This document shows, in pieces, positions 1 through 6,828 of a stretch of DNA of 7,763 nucleotides; position 1 is the stretch's first letter; the number at the start of each line of letters is the position of its first letter. Source of the DNA: Prevotellaceae bacterium (GTDB lineage: Bacteria > Bacteroidota > Bacteroidia > Bacteroidales > UBA932). The stretch is taken from contig JAITQP010000217.1 in NCBI GenBank assembly GCA_031288885.1, positions 1 to 7,763 of the forward strand, given 5' to 3'. Under the pieces are notes generated by a model. That model was not told the origin of the DNA, did no database searches, and worked only from the letters and a program-made list of their open reading frames with translations. The position numbers and the translations under genes are program-made.

Positions 1-279
1 GGTATAGCGATGTTATCATCTGTATTGCGCAGTCCTGTTGCCATTCAAGTAAACCTCTCCATTATGCGGGCATTTGTGCTAATGCGCCAAATGGTTATTG
101 GCTATGAAGAGCTCCGGCAGCGGATTGAACAGCTGGAAATTAGCACCGATGTGCAGTTTGCGGAAGTTTATCGGGCGTTAACCGAATTGCTATCTAAAAA
201 GGACGATGGCAATAAATCGCGCCGTCCAATAGGCTATTTAGTATATAATCAAGACAATAATATTAGTCGCGTACCGTAA
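1..279 (+). CDS. ORF6N-domain protein, 3' part (5' end outside window)
   Basis: The reading frame is open from base 1 (Gly-Ile-Ala-Met-Leu-Ser-Ser...) to TAA at 277-279, so the gene starts upstream of the window. The visible part matches the end of an ORF6N domain: 'GIAMLSSVLRS' followed by 'AIQVNLSIMRAF', the usual ending of this phage-derived DNA-binding domain. After it come a helical, coiled-coil-prone stretch (YEELRQRIEQLE...VYRALTELL) and a basic 'RRPIGYL' tail, which is also typical of Bacteroidota members. ORF6N/KilA-N proteins are found in phages and scattered on bacterial chromosomes; their cellular role is poorly known and DNA binding is inferred from the family. The internal ATG at position 10 lies inside the conserved motif and is not a likely start. 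The gene ends 18 bases before rfbD, but the functions are unrelated. Confidence 0.85.
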   Translation, partial: GIAMLSSVLRSPVAIQVNLSIMRAFVLMRQMVIGYEELRQRIEQLEISTDVQFAEVYRALTELLSKKDDGNKSRRPIGYLVYNQDNNISRVP

Positions 280-297
280 CTCATAAATAATTTTTAC

Positions 298-1170
298 ATG
301 CAAAAAATTCTGATAACCGGCGCTAACGGGCAGCTCGGGAGCGAAATAAGAGAGCTGTCGCCAGCCTACGCCTCGGCGTTTGAGCTGGTTTTTACCGACG
401 TGGCGGAGCTGGATATTACCAACCCCAACGCCGTGCAGGCGTTTTTTGAGGCGGTAAAACCTAACTTCGTTGTCAACTGCGCCGCCTACACCGCCGTGGA
501 TAAGGCCGAAGCGGAGAAAGCGCTGGCCGAGGCGATTAACCACCTTGCCGTGGCCAACCTCGCACAGGCAAGCGCAGCAGCGGGCGCGTACTTTATCCAC
601 ATCTCCACCGATTACGTTTTTGACGGCAAAAAAAATACGCCCTACCGCGAGGACGACGCAACCAACCCGCAGTCGGCGTACGGGCTGACCAAGGCGCGCG
701 GCGAAAGCGCGGCGCTGAGCTACGCCAAGGGCATGGTCATCCGCACCGGATGGCTCTACTCCAAGTTCGGCAACAACTTTGTAAAAACCATGCTGCGGCT
801 GGGCGCCGAACGGCAGCAGCTGGGCGTGGTGGCTGACCAAGTCGGCACGCCAACCAGCGCCGCCGACTTGGCGCGCTGCATCATGAGCATTATCGGGCAG
901 GTTGCGGCGCGCGAAAGGGAGTTTGCGGGCGGCGTGTTTCACTTTAGCAACGAAGGGGTGTGCAGCTGGTACGATTTTGCGGTGCAAATCATGAAGCTCG
1001 GCAAGCGCACCTGCAGGGTGCTGCCCATTGAGAGCAGCGCCTACCCAACGCCCGCCCCGCGCCCCAGCTACAGCGTGCTCTGCAAGGAAAAAGTAAGGAG
1101 CGCCTACGGCGTGGAAATCGCACACTGGGCGGAGAGCTTGGAGGTTGTTATTTCTCAAATGGCAGTTTAG
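298..1170 (+). CDS. rfbD: dTDP-4-dehydrorhamnose reductase
   Basis: This 290-aa protein has the usual RfbD/RmlD length. The family reduces dTDP-4-dehydro-L-rhamnose to dTDP-L-rhamnose with NAD(P)H in the cytoplasm, the last step in making rhamnose for surface polysaccharides. Visible signatures of an extended short-chain dehydrogenase are the Rossmann loop G8-A-N-G11-Q-L-G14, N60-C-A-A-Y-T-A-V-D68, the catalytic S103-T104-D105 with 'YVFDG' after it, and Y128-G-L-T-K132 (YxxxK). 'RTGWLYSKFGNNFVKTM' and 'DQVGTPTSAADLA' further on are specific to this family. The ATG at 298 places the Rossmann motif at the expected N-terminal distance, and the leader is AT-rich without a clear Shine-Dalgarno site. 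rfbA, rfbB and rfbC are not in the window. The phospho-sugar mutase follows after 77 bases on the same strand and could be co-transcribed. Confidence 0.96.
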   Translation: MQKILITGANGQLGSEIRELSPAYASAFELVFTDVAELDITNPNAVQAFFEAVKPNFVVNCAAYTAVDKAEAEKALAEAINHLAVANLAQASAAAGAYFIHISTDYVFDGKKNTPYREDDATNPQSAYGLTKARGESAALSYAKGMVIRTGWLYSKFGNNFVKTMLRLGAERQQLGVVADQVGTPTSAADLARCIMSIIGQVAAREREFAGGVFHFSNEGVCSWYDFAVQIMKLGKRTCRVLPIESSAYPTPAPRPSYSVLCKEKVRSAYGVEIAHWAESLEVVISQMAV

Positions 1171-1247
1171 CTAATGCCCCTACGGGTTAATGATGATATA
1201 AGGACAACCGTTTTCTAAAATATACCAAAACCAAAAACGAATACAAC

Positions 1248-3005
1248 ATGAGCGCAACAAATCAAGAAGTACAAAACCGGCAAGCGCTGGACAAAGCAAG
1301 TTCGTGGCTCAGCGGCAGCTACGACGAGGAAGCTAAGCGTCAGGTTCGCGACCTGATGCAGAACAACCCAAAGGAGCTGGAGGAGAGTTTTTACCGCAGC
1401 TTGGAGTTCGGCACGGGCGGCTTGCGCGGCATAATGGGCGTAGGCACCAACCGCATGAACAAGTACACCGTTGGCATGGCTACGCAGGGCTTGGCAAACT
1501 ACCTGAAGCGAAGCTTTGACGGATTGCCCCAAGTGAAGGTGGCTATTGCGCACGACTGCCGCAACAACAGCGCCGCTTTCGCAAAAATTGTTGCCGATAT
1601 TTTTGCGGCAAACGGCTTTCACGTTTACCTTTTCGACGCGCTACGCCCCACGCCGGAGCTGAGCTTCACCATTCGCCTGCTCGGGTGCCAAAGCGGCGTG
1701 ATGGTGACCGCATCGCACAACCCAAAGGAGTATAACGGCTACAAAGCCTACTGGAGCGACGGCGCGCAGGTCACCGCGCCGCACGACGCAAGCATTATCG
1801 ACGAGGTAAACAAAATTACCGACCCCTCGCAGGTGAAGTTTGCGGGCGGAAGCGGCAGCATTGAGGTTATCGGCGGGGAGGTTGACAACACCTACCTCGG
1901 CGGTATTGAGGGCTTGCTCCGGCTGTCGCCGGAGGCAATAGCGCGGCACAAGGACATAAAAATTGTGTACACGCCCCTGCACGGCTGCGGCGTGAGAATG
2001 GTGCCGGAAATGCTCGCGCGCATGGGATTTACCAACGTTATCCACGTGCCCGAGCAGGACGTTAACGACGGCAACTTCCCCACCGTTTACTCGCCCAACC
2101 CCGAAGAGCCTACGGCGCTCAAAATGGCTATCGACAAGGCGGTGGCCACCGGCGCCGAGCTGGTGCTCGCCACCGACCCCGACGCTGACCGCATTGCGCT
2201 GGCGGTGCGCGACAAAAAGGGCGATTTCTTTATCCTCAACGGAAACCAAACAAACTCCATCTTTACCTACTACCTGCTGCGCCGCTGGAAAGAGCTGGGC
2301 AAGCTGCAGGGCAAGGAGTACGTCATCAAAACCATCGTTACCACCAACCTCGTTGCCGCCGTTGCCGAGGCGTTTGGCGTGGAGTGGTACAATTGCTACA
2401 CCGGTTTTAAGTACATTGCCGAAATTGTGCGCCGGTACGAGGGGCAGAAAACCTGCATTTGCGGCGGCGAGGAAAGTTTTGGCTTCAACGTTGGAGAGCT
2501 GGTGCGCGACAAGGACTCCGTGGTGAGCTGCGGCTTGGCGGCCGAGGTGGCGGCGTGGGCAAAGGAGCAAGGCATGAGCATATTTGACCTGCTGCTCGAC
2601 ATCTACAGGCAGCATGGATACTACAAGGAGCGGCAAATTTCGGTGACCAAAAAGGGAAAAGACGGGCTGGAGGCTATCCAGCAGATGATGCGCGACTTCC
2701 GCGCCAATCCCCCCAAAACGCTTGCCGGCTCGGACGTAAAGGAAATATACGACTACCAAACGCTGGAGCTGAAAAACGTAAAGGAGGGCGCTACGAAAGC
2801 CATCAACCAGCCCTCCACGTCAAACGTGCTGCAGTACGTAACCGACGACGGCACCATCGTATCGGTGCGCCCGTCGGGCACGGAGCCCAAGATAAAGTTT
2901 TACTTTGGCGTGCGCGAAAGCCTCAGCAGCGTTGCCGACTTTGACCGCGTCACCGGCGCGCTCGACAAAAAGATAGACGCCATTGCGGCGGAGCTCAAGC
3001 TCTGA
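1248..3005 (+). CDS. phospho-sugar mutase (phosphoglucomutase/phosphomannomutase family)
   Basis: This 585-aa protein belongs to the alpha-D-phosphohexomutase superfamily, in the long PGM2-like form common in Bacteroidota. It interconverts hexose-1- and hexose-6-phosphates through a phosphoserine. All four signature regions are present in order: the active-site loop T154-A-S156-H-N-P (S156 carries the phosphate), the Mg-binding D310-P-D312-A-D314-R315, the sugar-binding G406-G-E-E-S-F-G412, and the phosphate-binding R541-P-S-G-T-E-P547 near the C-terminus. 'EFGTGGLRGIMG' near residue 55 is also typical. The ATG at 1248 gives a full-length N-terminus. By family the likely substrate is glucose-phosphate, but mannose-phosphate cannot be excluded. 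Glucose-1-phosphate feeds dTDP-rhamnose synthesis, which would fit with rfbD upstream. No intact -7 promoter box is visible before it. Confidence 0.95.
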   Translation: MSATNQEVQNRQALDKASSWLSGSYDEEAKRQVRDLMQNNPKELEESFYRSLEFGTGGLRGIMGVGTNRMNKYTVGMATQGLANYLKRSFDGLPQVKVAIAHDCRNNSAAFAKIVADIFAANGFHVYLFDALRPTPELSFTIRLLGCQSGVMVTASHNPKEYNGYKAYWSDGAQVTAPHDASIIDEVNKITDPSQVKFAGGSGSIEVIGGEVDNTYLGGIEGLLRLSPEAIARHKDIKIVYTPLHGCGVRMVPEMLARMGFTNVIHVPEQDVNDGNFPTVYSPNPEEPTALKMAIDKAVATGAELVLATDPDADRIALAVRDKKGDFFILNGNQTNSIFTYYLLRRWKELGKLQGKEYVIKTIVTTNLVAAVAEAFGVEWYNCYTGFKYIAEIVRRYEGQKTCICGGEESFGFNVGELVRDKDSVVSCGLAAEVAAWAKEQGMSIFDLLLDIYRQHGYYKERQISVTKKGKDGLEAIQQMMRDFRANPPKTLAGSDVKEIYDYQTLELKNVKEGATKAINQPSTSNVLQYVTDDGTIVSVRPSGTEPKIKFYFGVRESLSSVADFDRVTGALDKKIDAIAAELKL

Positions 3006-3067
3006 GGCGGGCGCCTGCTGCTCCCTATTTTTCATTCACTAAACCAACACTAAATTCAAAAAAAAAC

Positions 3068-3814
3068 ATGAAGCTATTAGAAGGTAAAGTTGCCATTGTA
3101 ACCGGCGCTGCGCGCGGCATTGGCAAAGCCATTGCGCTCAAGCTGGCGTCGGAGGGCGCCGCCGTGGCGTTCACCGATTTGGCGGTTGACGACAACGCAA
3201 AGAAAACGGAGGAAGAAATTGCCGCGCTTGGCGTAAAGGCCAAAGGATACGCCTCAAACGCCGCGCTGTTTGAGGATACGCACAGCGTGGTGGAGCAAAT
3301 CCTCAAGGATTTTGGGCGTGTTGACATTCTGGTCAACAACGCTGGCATCACGCGCGACGGGCTGCTCATGCGCATGGGCGAAGCGCAGTGGGACGCAGTC
3401 ATCAGCGTAAACCTCAAGTCGGCGTTCAACTTCACGCACGCCGTAGTGCCCACCATGATGCGCCAAAAAGTCGGCAGCATTATCAACATGAGCTCGGTGG
3501 TAGGCGTAAGCGGAAACGCTGCGCAGGCCAACTACTCCGCCTCCAAGGCCGGCTTGATTGGGCTGGCAAAGTCGGTTGCCAAGGAGCTGGGGTCGCGCGG
3601 CATTCGCGCCAACGCCATTGCGCCCGGCTTTATCATCACCGACATGACCAACCAGCTGAGCGATGAGGTGAAAACCAAGTGGGCGGAGGCCATCCCCCTC
3701 AAGCGCGGCGGAACCCCCGAGGACGTGGCAAACGTGGCGCTCTTCCTCGCCTCCGACCTATCATCGTACGTCACCGGACAGGTAATTCACGTGTGCGGCG
3801 GAATGAACACGTAG
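3068..3814 (+). CDS. fabG: 3-oxoacyl-[acyl-carrier-protein] reductase (FabG-type)
   Basis: This 248-aa classical short-chain dehydrogenase has the FabG length and layout. FabG reduces beta-ketoacyl-ACP with NADPH in each cycle of type II fatty acid synthesis, in the cytoplasm. Visible motifs are the cofactor loop T12-G-A-A-R-G-I-G19, N90-N-A-G93, catalytic S143 (in MSSVVG), Y156 and K160 (ANYSASKAG), then 'IRANAIAPGFIITDMT' and the C-terminal 'GQVIHVCGGM', which closely resembles E. coli FabG around the same residues. The usual 'DV' after beta-4 is replaced by S-N-A-A. The gene follows the mutase after 62 bases and ends at a strong terminator, so it is the last gene of this plus-strand block. 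Other fab genes are absent, and SDR paralogs are common, so a different ketoacyl or keto substrate remains possible. Confidence 0.92.
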   Translation: MKLLEGKVAIVTGAARGIGKAIALKLASEGAAVAFTDLAVDDNAKKTEEEIAALGVKAKGYASNAALFEDTHSVVEQILKDFGRVDILVNNAGITRDGLLMRMGEAQWDAVISVNLKSAFNFTHAVVPTMMRQKVGSIINMSSVVGVSGNAAQANYSASKAGLIGLAKSVAKELGSRGIRANAIAPGFIITDMTNQLSDEVKTKWAEAIPLKRGGTPEDVANVALFLASDLSSYVTGQVIHVCGGMNT

Positions 3815-3863
3815 CGCTGCGCTACTTACGGCTGTGCCGGACGCCGCGCGTTTTGCCGCCAAT

Positions 3864-3901
3864 AAAAAAACCTCGCGAAAATTTTTTTCGCGAGGTTTTT
3901 T
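3864..3901. terminator. bidirectional intrinsic terminator after fabG
   Basis: A perfect stem CCTCGCG (3871-3877) / CGCGAGG (3889-3895) is flanked by seven A on the left (3864-3870) and six T on the right (3896-3901); inner A4 and T7 runs extend the pairing. Because both flanks are present it can stop fabG transcription on the plus strand and the convergent PIN toxin operon on the minus strand, whose last codon is 48 bases away. Confidence 0.93.
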
Positions 3902-3948
3902 GCAAGTTCAATGATTTGATTATCACATAATTATGCTGTCATAAATGG

Positions 3949-4359
3949 CTATTTTTGGTCGATAATATTGGCAAAATCATTATAAGTTACAATTGCCGTT
4001 TGATTATGCGCTTGTAATATCAGCAAATCTTTATCGCCTGTAATTATATAATCGGCCTGAACGGTATCGGCCAGCGACAACAAATATAAGTCCTTTACGT
4101 CACGTACCGGCGAAACAGCCTCCTGTCGAATAACAGCAAATTCACAGAATTTGTCGATTATCACAAGCGTATCTTTGATATCATCCTTATCGACATACTT
4201 TCTGATTTTTGACTTTGATGATATCTGGTGAATTTCCTCCAAAAGTTTATCGCAAACAAAGAAAGTCAAATTCGGGTTTGTGAGCAATGATCTCAGAATT
4301 GACAGGCGTTTTCCAATGAGGAATGAAATCCACAGGTTGGTGTCGATAATAACTTTCAT
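3949..4359 (-). CDS. PIN-domain toxin of a type II toxin-antitoxin pair
   Basis: This 136-aa protein is a PIN-domain protein of the 'putative toxin component, PIN family' type (COG1569-like). PIN toxins are metal-dependent RNases that cleave tRNA, rRNA or mRNA when the antitoxin is lost. The acidic residues expected in the active site are visible: D6 in 'VIIDTNLWISFL', E41/E42 in 'KLLEEI', D90 in 'RDVKDLYLLSLA', and D109/D111 in 'ADYIITGDKDLL'. The start codon overlaps the stop of the upstream antitoxin gene as ATGA, which indicates translational coupling. The gene is A+T-rich compared with fabG, suggesting later acquisition. The RNA target cannot be told from the sequence. The toxin looks intact. 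Confidence 0.92.
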   Translation of the reverse strand: MKVIIDTNLWISFLIGKRLSILRSLLTNPNLTFFVCDKLLEEIHQISSKSKIRKYVDKDDIKDTLVIIDKFCEFAVIRQEAVSPVRDVKDLYLLSLADTVQADYIITGDKDLLILQAHNQTAIVTYNDFANIIDQK

Positions 4360-4562
4360 TTGTCATATCTTATCGCGCAGACTTCTTCTATGATTTCTTC
4401 CTCCGACAAGCCTACATTCTGCGGGCGAGACGAAATATATCTACGGAGCAAATCTGCTTTGGTTTCCACCTCCCAGCCCATTTTCTGCGCTAACGTCATA
4501 ATAAACCCAACTTCCGACTGTGGCACGGTCAGGTAAATATTTTGAGAAGATGTTTGTAACAT
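4356..4562 (-). CDS. antitoxin of the PIN toxin pair
   Basis: This 68-aa protein precedes the PIN toxin and overlaps it by four bases (ATGA). It resembles a small Bacteroidota antitoxin family found next to PIN toxins: an N-terminal strand-like segment (QNIYLTVPQSEVGFI), a helix with 'AQKMGWEVETKADLLRRYI', and the recurrent C-terminal pattern 'SRPQNVGLSEEEIIEEVCAIRY'. The family's role is to bind and neutralise the toxin, and probably to repress its own operon; the N-terminal part is the likely DNA-binding or dimer region and the acidic C-terminus the likely toxin-binding part, which is inference. A -7 box lies 26 bases upstream of the ATG. A clear Shine-Dalgarno site is absent. Confidence 0.87.
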   Translation of the reverse strand: MLQTSSQNIYLTVPQSEVGFIMTLAQKMGWEVETKADLLRRYISSRPQNVGLSEEEIIEEVCAIRYDK

Positions 4563-4588
4563 GGCTATTCGGTTTTACAATTACACTG

Positions 4589-4596
4589 CAAAAGTA
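4589..4596 (-). promoter_or_regulatory. -7 promoter box for the toxin-antitoxin operon
   Basis: Read on the minus strand the bases are TACTTTTG, an exact match to the Bacteroidetes -7 consensus TAnnTTTG. It lies 26 bases before the antitoxin start. I do not see a TTTG -33 element at the usual distance, so the promoter may be weak or rely on other contacts. Confidence 0.6.
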
Positions 4597-4628
4597 CAAC
4601 AATTATTGGAAACTCCGTAGCCCGCCAC

Positions 4629-4654
4629 AAAAAACGTCCAGCGCAAGCCGGACG
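4629..4654 (-). terminator. intrinsic terminator of tRNA-Thr
   Basis: On the minus strand CGTCCGGC, a short TTGC loop and GCTGGACG form an eight-pair stem with one mismatch, followed by six T (plus-strand A run 4629-4634). It sits about 55 bases past the tRNA 3' end and before the antitoxin promoter, so it separates the tRNA from the toxin-antitoxin operon. Confidence 0.8.
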
Positions 4655-4708
4655 ACATTTGCAGAATTCGGAGTAGCTTTTTGTACACAGTGCTTCTCAA
4701 TTCCTTTG

Positions 4709-4780
4709 AGCCCCTCATCAGATTTGAACTGACGACCTGCTGTTTACGAAACAGCTGCTCTACCACTGAGCTAAAGGGGC
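4709..4780 (-). tRNA. tRNA-Thr (anticodon CGT)
   Basis: The 72 bases fold as a complete cloverleaf: acceptor GCCCCTT / GAGGGGC (one G-T pair), D stem GCTC/GAGC with loop AGTGGTA, anticodon stem GCTGT/ACAGC with loop TTCGTAA, variable AGGTC, and T stem GTCAG/CTGAT with loop TTCAAAT. The anticodon CGT reads the threonine codon ACG. The discriminator base is T and the following bases are CAA, so the CCA end is not encoded and must be added by the CCA-adding enzyme, as usual in Bacteroidota. It has its own promoter and terminator. tRNA genes are common integration sites, but I found no duplicated 3' end here. Confidence 0.97.
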
Positions 4781-4814
4781 GTTGTGTGCCTTAGCGTTGT
4801 TCGCCAAAGGAGCA

Positions 4815-4846
4815 CAAAGGTAAGAAATCTTTGCCATTTGACCAAA
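4815..4846 (-). promoter_or_regulatory. promoter of tRNA-Thr
   Basis: On the minus strand a -33 TTTG (4843-4846) and a -7 TACCTTTG (4815-4822, exact TAnnTTTG) are separated by 20 bases, the spacing of the Bacteroidetes housekeeping sigma factor. The mature tRNA begins 35 bases downstream of the -7 box, so a short 5' leader would be removed by RNase P. Confidence 0.8.
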
Positions 4847-4908
4847 TTCATTTCCAAAATGGCGTATAAGAAAGTTCAGGCGCAAGGGCTATATTCCGGA
4901 AAAAATTG

Positions 4909-4916
4909 TACTTTTG
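4909..4916 (+). promoter_or_regulatory. -7 promoter box for the ATPase/nuclease operon
   Basis: TACTTTTG matches TAnnTTTG exactly and lies 36 bases before the ATPase ATG, giving a leader of about 30 bases. A TTTG element about 20 bases upstream is not seen. The octamer is identical to the one in front of the antitoxin gene. Confidence 0.6.
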
Positions 4917-4952
4917 TCAAAGATATCAAAAATTACACGATAAAAGAGAGGT

Positions 4953-6221
4953 ATGGCGCCAAAAATAGTAATCAAGAATATAGGACCCATAAAAGAGGCA
5001 AATTTAGACCTCAACAAAATCAACGTGTTTATGGGGCCGCAAAGCAGCGGTAAAAGCACAATTGCCAAGCTGATTAGCTACTGCACTTGGGTTGAAAAAG
5101 ATGTGGCAACAAGCCAATCACTTGAGGCGTATCAGAAAGACAAAAACTACTTTGCTGATTGCCTTGAAAATTTTCACAGGCTCAGCGGTTACTTTAAGCA
5201 CCCGAACAGATATATTTCATACGAGAGCGATGTTATTGCAGTAGAGTATAGTGCCGGCAATTTCTCAGTTAGGTGGAAAGACCGATATGCTTATAAAAGA
5301 AGTAAAATATCCTATATTCCTTCGGAAAGGAATATGGTTATTTTACCTGATGTGCGAAAAGTGGAGTTTGGGAATAGCAATATCCGCAGCTTCTTATTTG
5401 ATTGGTTTGATGCACGAAAAAGCTACTCAAAGACAAAAAAGATGTCCATTCTGAATTTAGGAATAGATTACTACTACAACGAAAATTCAGACGAAGACCA
5501 TATTCTTTCCCCAAGTGGTGATTATTATGATATTGCATTGTCCAATGCGTCAAGTGGCTTGCAATCCATTACACCGCTATTCATTATTTTGGATTATTTA
5601 ACGAGTTTATTTTATAAAGGAAAAGAAAACATTTCTTTTGTGTTAAATGAAAGGCGAAATCAAACCGATTGGATATTAATGGAAGAGTTGGTTCTAAAGA
5701 AATATTTTGATGGCAATCGGAAGAACATAAAGGATGAAGTAGCTGAAATAAATGAGAAGCTAAGCGCGAAGGATGAGCAGGTTGGAAAATTGGTCGCAGA
5801 ATGGGACAAAATCATGGAAAATTTATTTTCTACTCACAACGCCCAATTTATCATAGAAGAGCCCGGGCAAAACCTGTTTCCGGAAACCCAGCGCGATTTG
5901 GTTTACCATTTATTGAGTAAGTGCGTAAATAGTGAGCACAGATTAACAATTACCACGCATAGCCCCTATATTCTTTATGCGCTGAATAACTGCATGCTGG
6001 GCGGATTGGTTGGTGACAAGATGAAAAATGCCGACAAAGAAAAAGTAAAATGTAAAGCTTCATTTATTAATCCTCAAAATGTTTCGGTTTACGAAATACA
6101 CGATGGCGCTTTAAAGCCCATTCAGCAAGACGACGGCTTGATTAGCGCAAACTATTTCGATGCAGAAATGAAAAAGCTGATGGACGATTTTTACGTTATG
6201 CTAAACTATTACGGCGTATGA
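4953..6221 (+). CDS. AAA family ATPase, ABC/SMC-like (AAA_15/AAA_21 type), putative defence protein
   Basis: This 422-aa protein has a complete ABC/SMC-like ATPase core. The Walker A motif is G28-P-Q-S-S-G-K34-S-T36, preceded by the family opening 'IKNIGPIKEANLDLNKINVFMG'. 'YIPSERN' at 121-127 is a motif typical of this clade. A199-S-S-G-L-Q-S205 looks like the ABC signature. Residues about 245-290 are helical and charged, probably a short coiled-coil insert. Walker B is Q298-F-I-I-E302-E303-P with 'NLFP' after it, where E303 would be the catalytic glutamate, and T334-T-H336-S-P is the switch histidine. No TOPRIM or other nuclease domain follows, unlike OLD or GajA proteins, so an effector would have to be the downstream protein, whose gene overlaps by ATGA. 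The gene is A+T-rich against the housekeeping genes. Such ATPases sense or gate effectors in systems like PARIS and Septu; that role here is inference. Recombination or repair is an alternative. Confidence 0.92.
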   Translation: MAPKIVIKNIGPIKEANLDLNKINVFMGPQSSGKSTIAKLISYCTWVEKDVATSQSLEAYQKDKNYFADCLENFHRLSGYFKHPNRYISYESDVIAVEYSAGNFSVRWKDRYAYKRSKISYIPSERNMVILPDVRKVEFGNSNIRSFLFDWFDARKSYSKTKKMSILNLGIDYYYNENSDEDHILSPSGDYYDIALSNASSGLQSITPLFIILDYLTSLFYKGKENISFVLNERRNQTDWILMEELVLKKYFDGNRKNIKDEVAEINEKLSAKDEQVGKLVAEWDKIMENLFSTHNAQFIIEEPGQNLFPETQRDLVYHLLSKCVNSEHRLTITTHSPYILYALNNCMLGGLVGDKMKNADKEKVKCKASFINPQNVSVYEIHDGALKPIQQDDGLISANYFDAEMKKLMDDFYVMLNYYGV

Positions 6222-6808
6222 TAAAGGCCAACATCACAAGCGCGTATCCTGCTCACATGGAAGCTTGCGCTTACTCCAACGAATCGTTATACGTGGCTGA
6301 CTATACGAAGCAGACGAGAGCATCGGCGATTAAGCGAGGCGTTGAAATTTTTCAGGGTGCTGCGCCCAGAGACATTGCCTATTTTACTTTACAAAACAAC
6401 GTCAGGCTGCTGAATGGCTTTATCATATTTAACAACGCAAGCTTTACAAGACCCGATGGACGTGCGCGGTCTCAATGCGAATGTGTAGTTTTTCCGGAAG
6501 CAAGCGACGCTAACTCGTGGATATTTTTTATCGAGCTGAAGTACGGCGCCGAGCCGTGCAACAACAACAAAAATCTGCGCCAAGCCATAATGCAGCTGTA
6601 TAAAACCCGAGCTTACTACTACCTGAGCGAAGTATTCCTGAAAACAAATACCTGCTACCTGTTGGCTTCACTGCCGATACAGGCAGAGCCCTTTGCTCAA
6701 GCAATTATTACGCAGCCGGCTTTACTGCGGTTAAAAAGAAAGCACAACGTAGTCCTGCGCCTGCAAAATCACGCTGAAGTTCAGGATGATAAGGTGATTG
6801 TTGTGTAA
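6218..6808 (+). CDS. putative PD-(D/E)XK-like nuclease partner of the ATPase
   Basis: I do not recognise this 196-aa protein by name. Its start overlaps the ATPase stop as ATGA, so the two are translationally coupled and probably work together. The centre looks like a PD-(D/E)XK nuclease core: an acidic strand around E88 (QCECVVF), a hydrophobic strand ending in E106-L-K108 (WIFFIELKYG), and a following helix with Q122 and Q126 (NLRQAIMQLYKT), similar to the Q motif after the ExK in RecB-like nucleases. E43 could be the upstream helical acidic residue. The N-terminal 40 residues and the C-terminal third (YLLASLPIQAE...) show no recognisable domain. No signal peptide or membrane segment is seen. 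Nuclease activity is inferred from the motif pattern alone. TOPRIM/DUF4435-type effectors of PARIS look different. No terminator separates it from the RNA-like unit that begins at its stop codon. Confidence 0.85.
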   Translation: MIKANITSAYPAHMEACAYSNESLYVADYTKQTRASAIKRGVEIFQGAAPRDIAYFTLQNNVRLLNGFIIFNNASFTRPDGRARSQCECVVFPEASDANSWIFFIELKYGAEPCNNNKNLRQAIMQLYKTRAYYYLSEVFLKTNTCYLLASLPIQAEPFAQAIITQPALLRLKRKHNVVLRLQNHAEVQDDKVIVV

Positions 6809-6815
6809 AAATGTT

Positions 6816-6823
6816 TGCCTTTG
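6816..6823 (+). promoter_or_regulatory. degenerate -7 box of RNA-like unit A
   Basis: TGCCTTTG differs from TAnnTTTG at one base and aligns with the intact TACCTTTG of copy B. No clear -33 TTTG is present. It lies eight bases after the nuclease stop codon. Unit A may therefore be transcribed weakly, or mainly by read-through from the ATPase operon. Confidence 0.4.
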
Positions 6824-6828
6824 CAGCG

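Noticed and set aside
238..1158. Long open frame antisense to rfbD (306 codons)
   Set aside because: It lies opposite a gene with full RfbD motifs; long antisense frames are expected in G+C-rich coding sequence, and its translation shows no recognisable domain.
1641..2759. Long open frame antisense to the phospho-sugar mutase (372 codons)
   Set aside because: The plus strand has all four mutase signatures; the antisense translation is rich in Val, Ala, His and Arg without motifs, as typical of shadow frames.
3006..3067. GGCG/CGCC inverted repeat after the mutase as a terminator
   Set aside because: The stem is only four pairs with a two-base loop and the T run is distant and broken, so termination is unlikely.
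4581..4766. Minus-strand open frame across the tRNA-Thr gene
   Set aside because: It covers a perfect tRNA cloverleaf and its terminator, so it cannot be a real protein gene.
4709..4780. tRNA-Thr as attachment site of an integrated element
   Set aside because: I looked for a second copy of the tRNA 3' end in the window and found none, and no integrase gene is present.
4784..5053. Plus-strand open frame before and into the ATPase gene (89 codons)
   Set aside because: It runs over the tRNA promoter and overlaps the ATPase in another frame; the ATPase frame has the Walker A motif.
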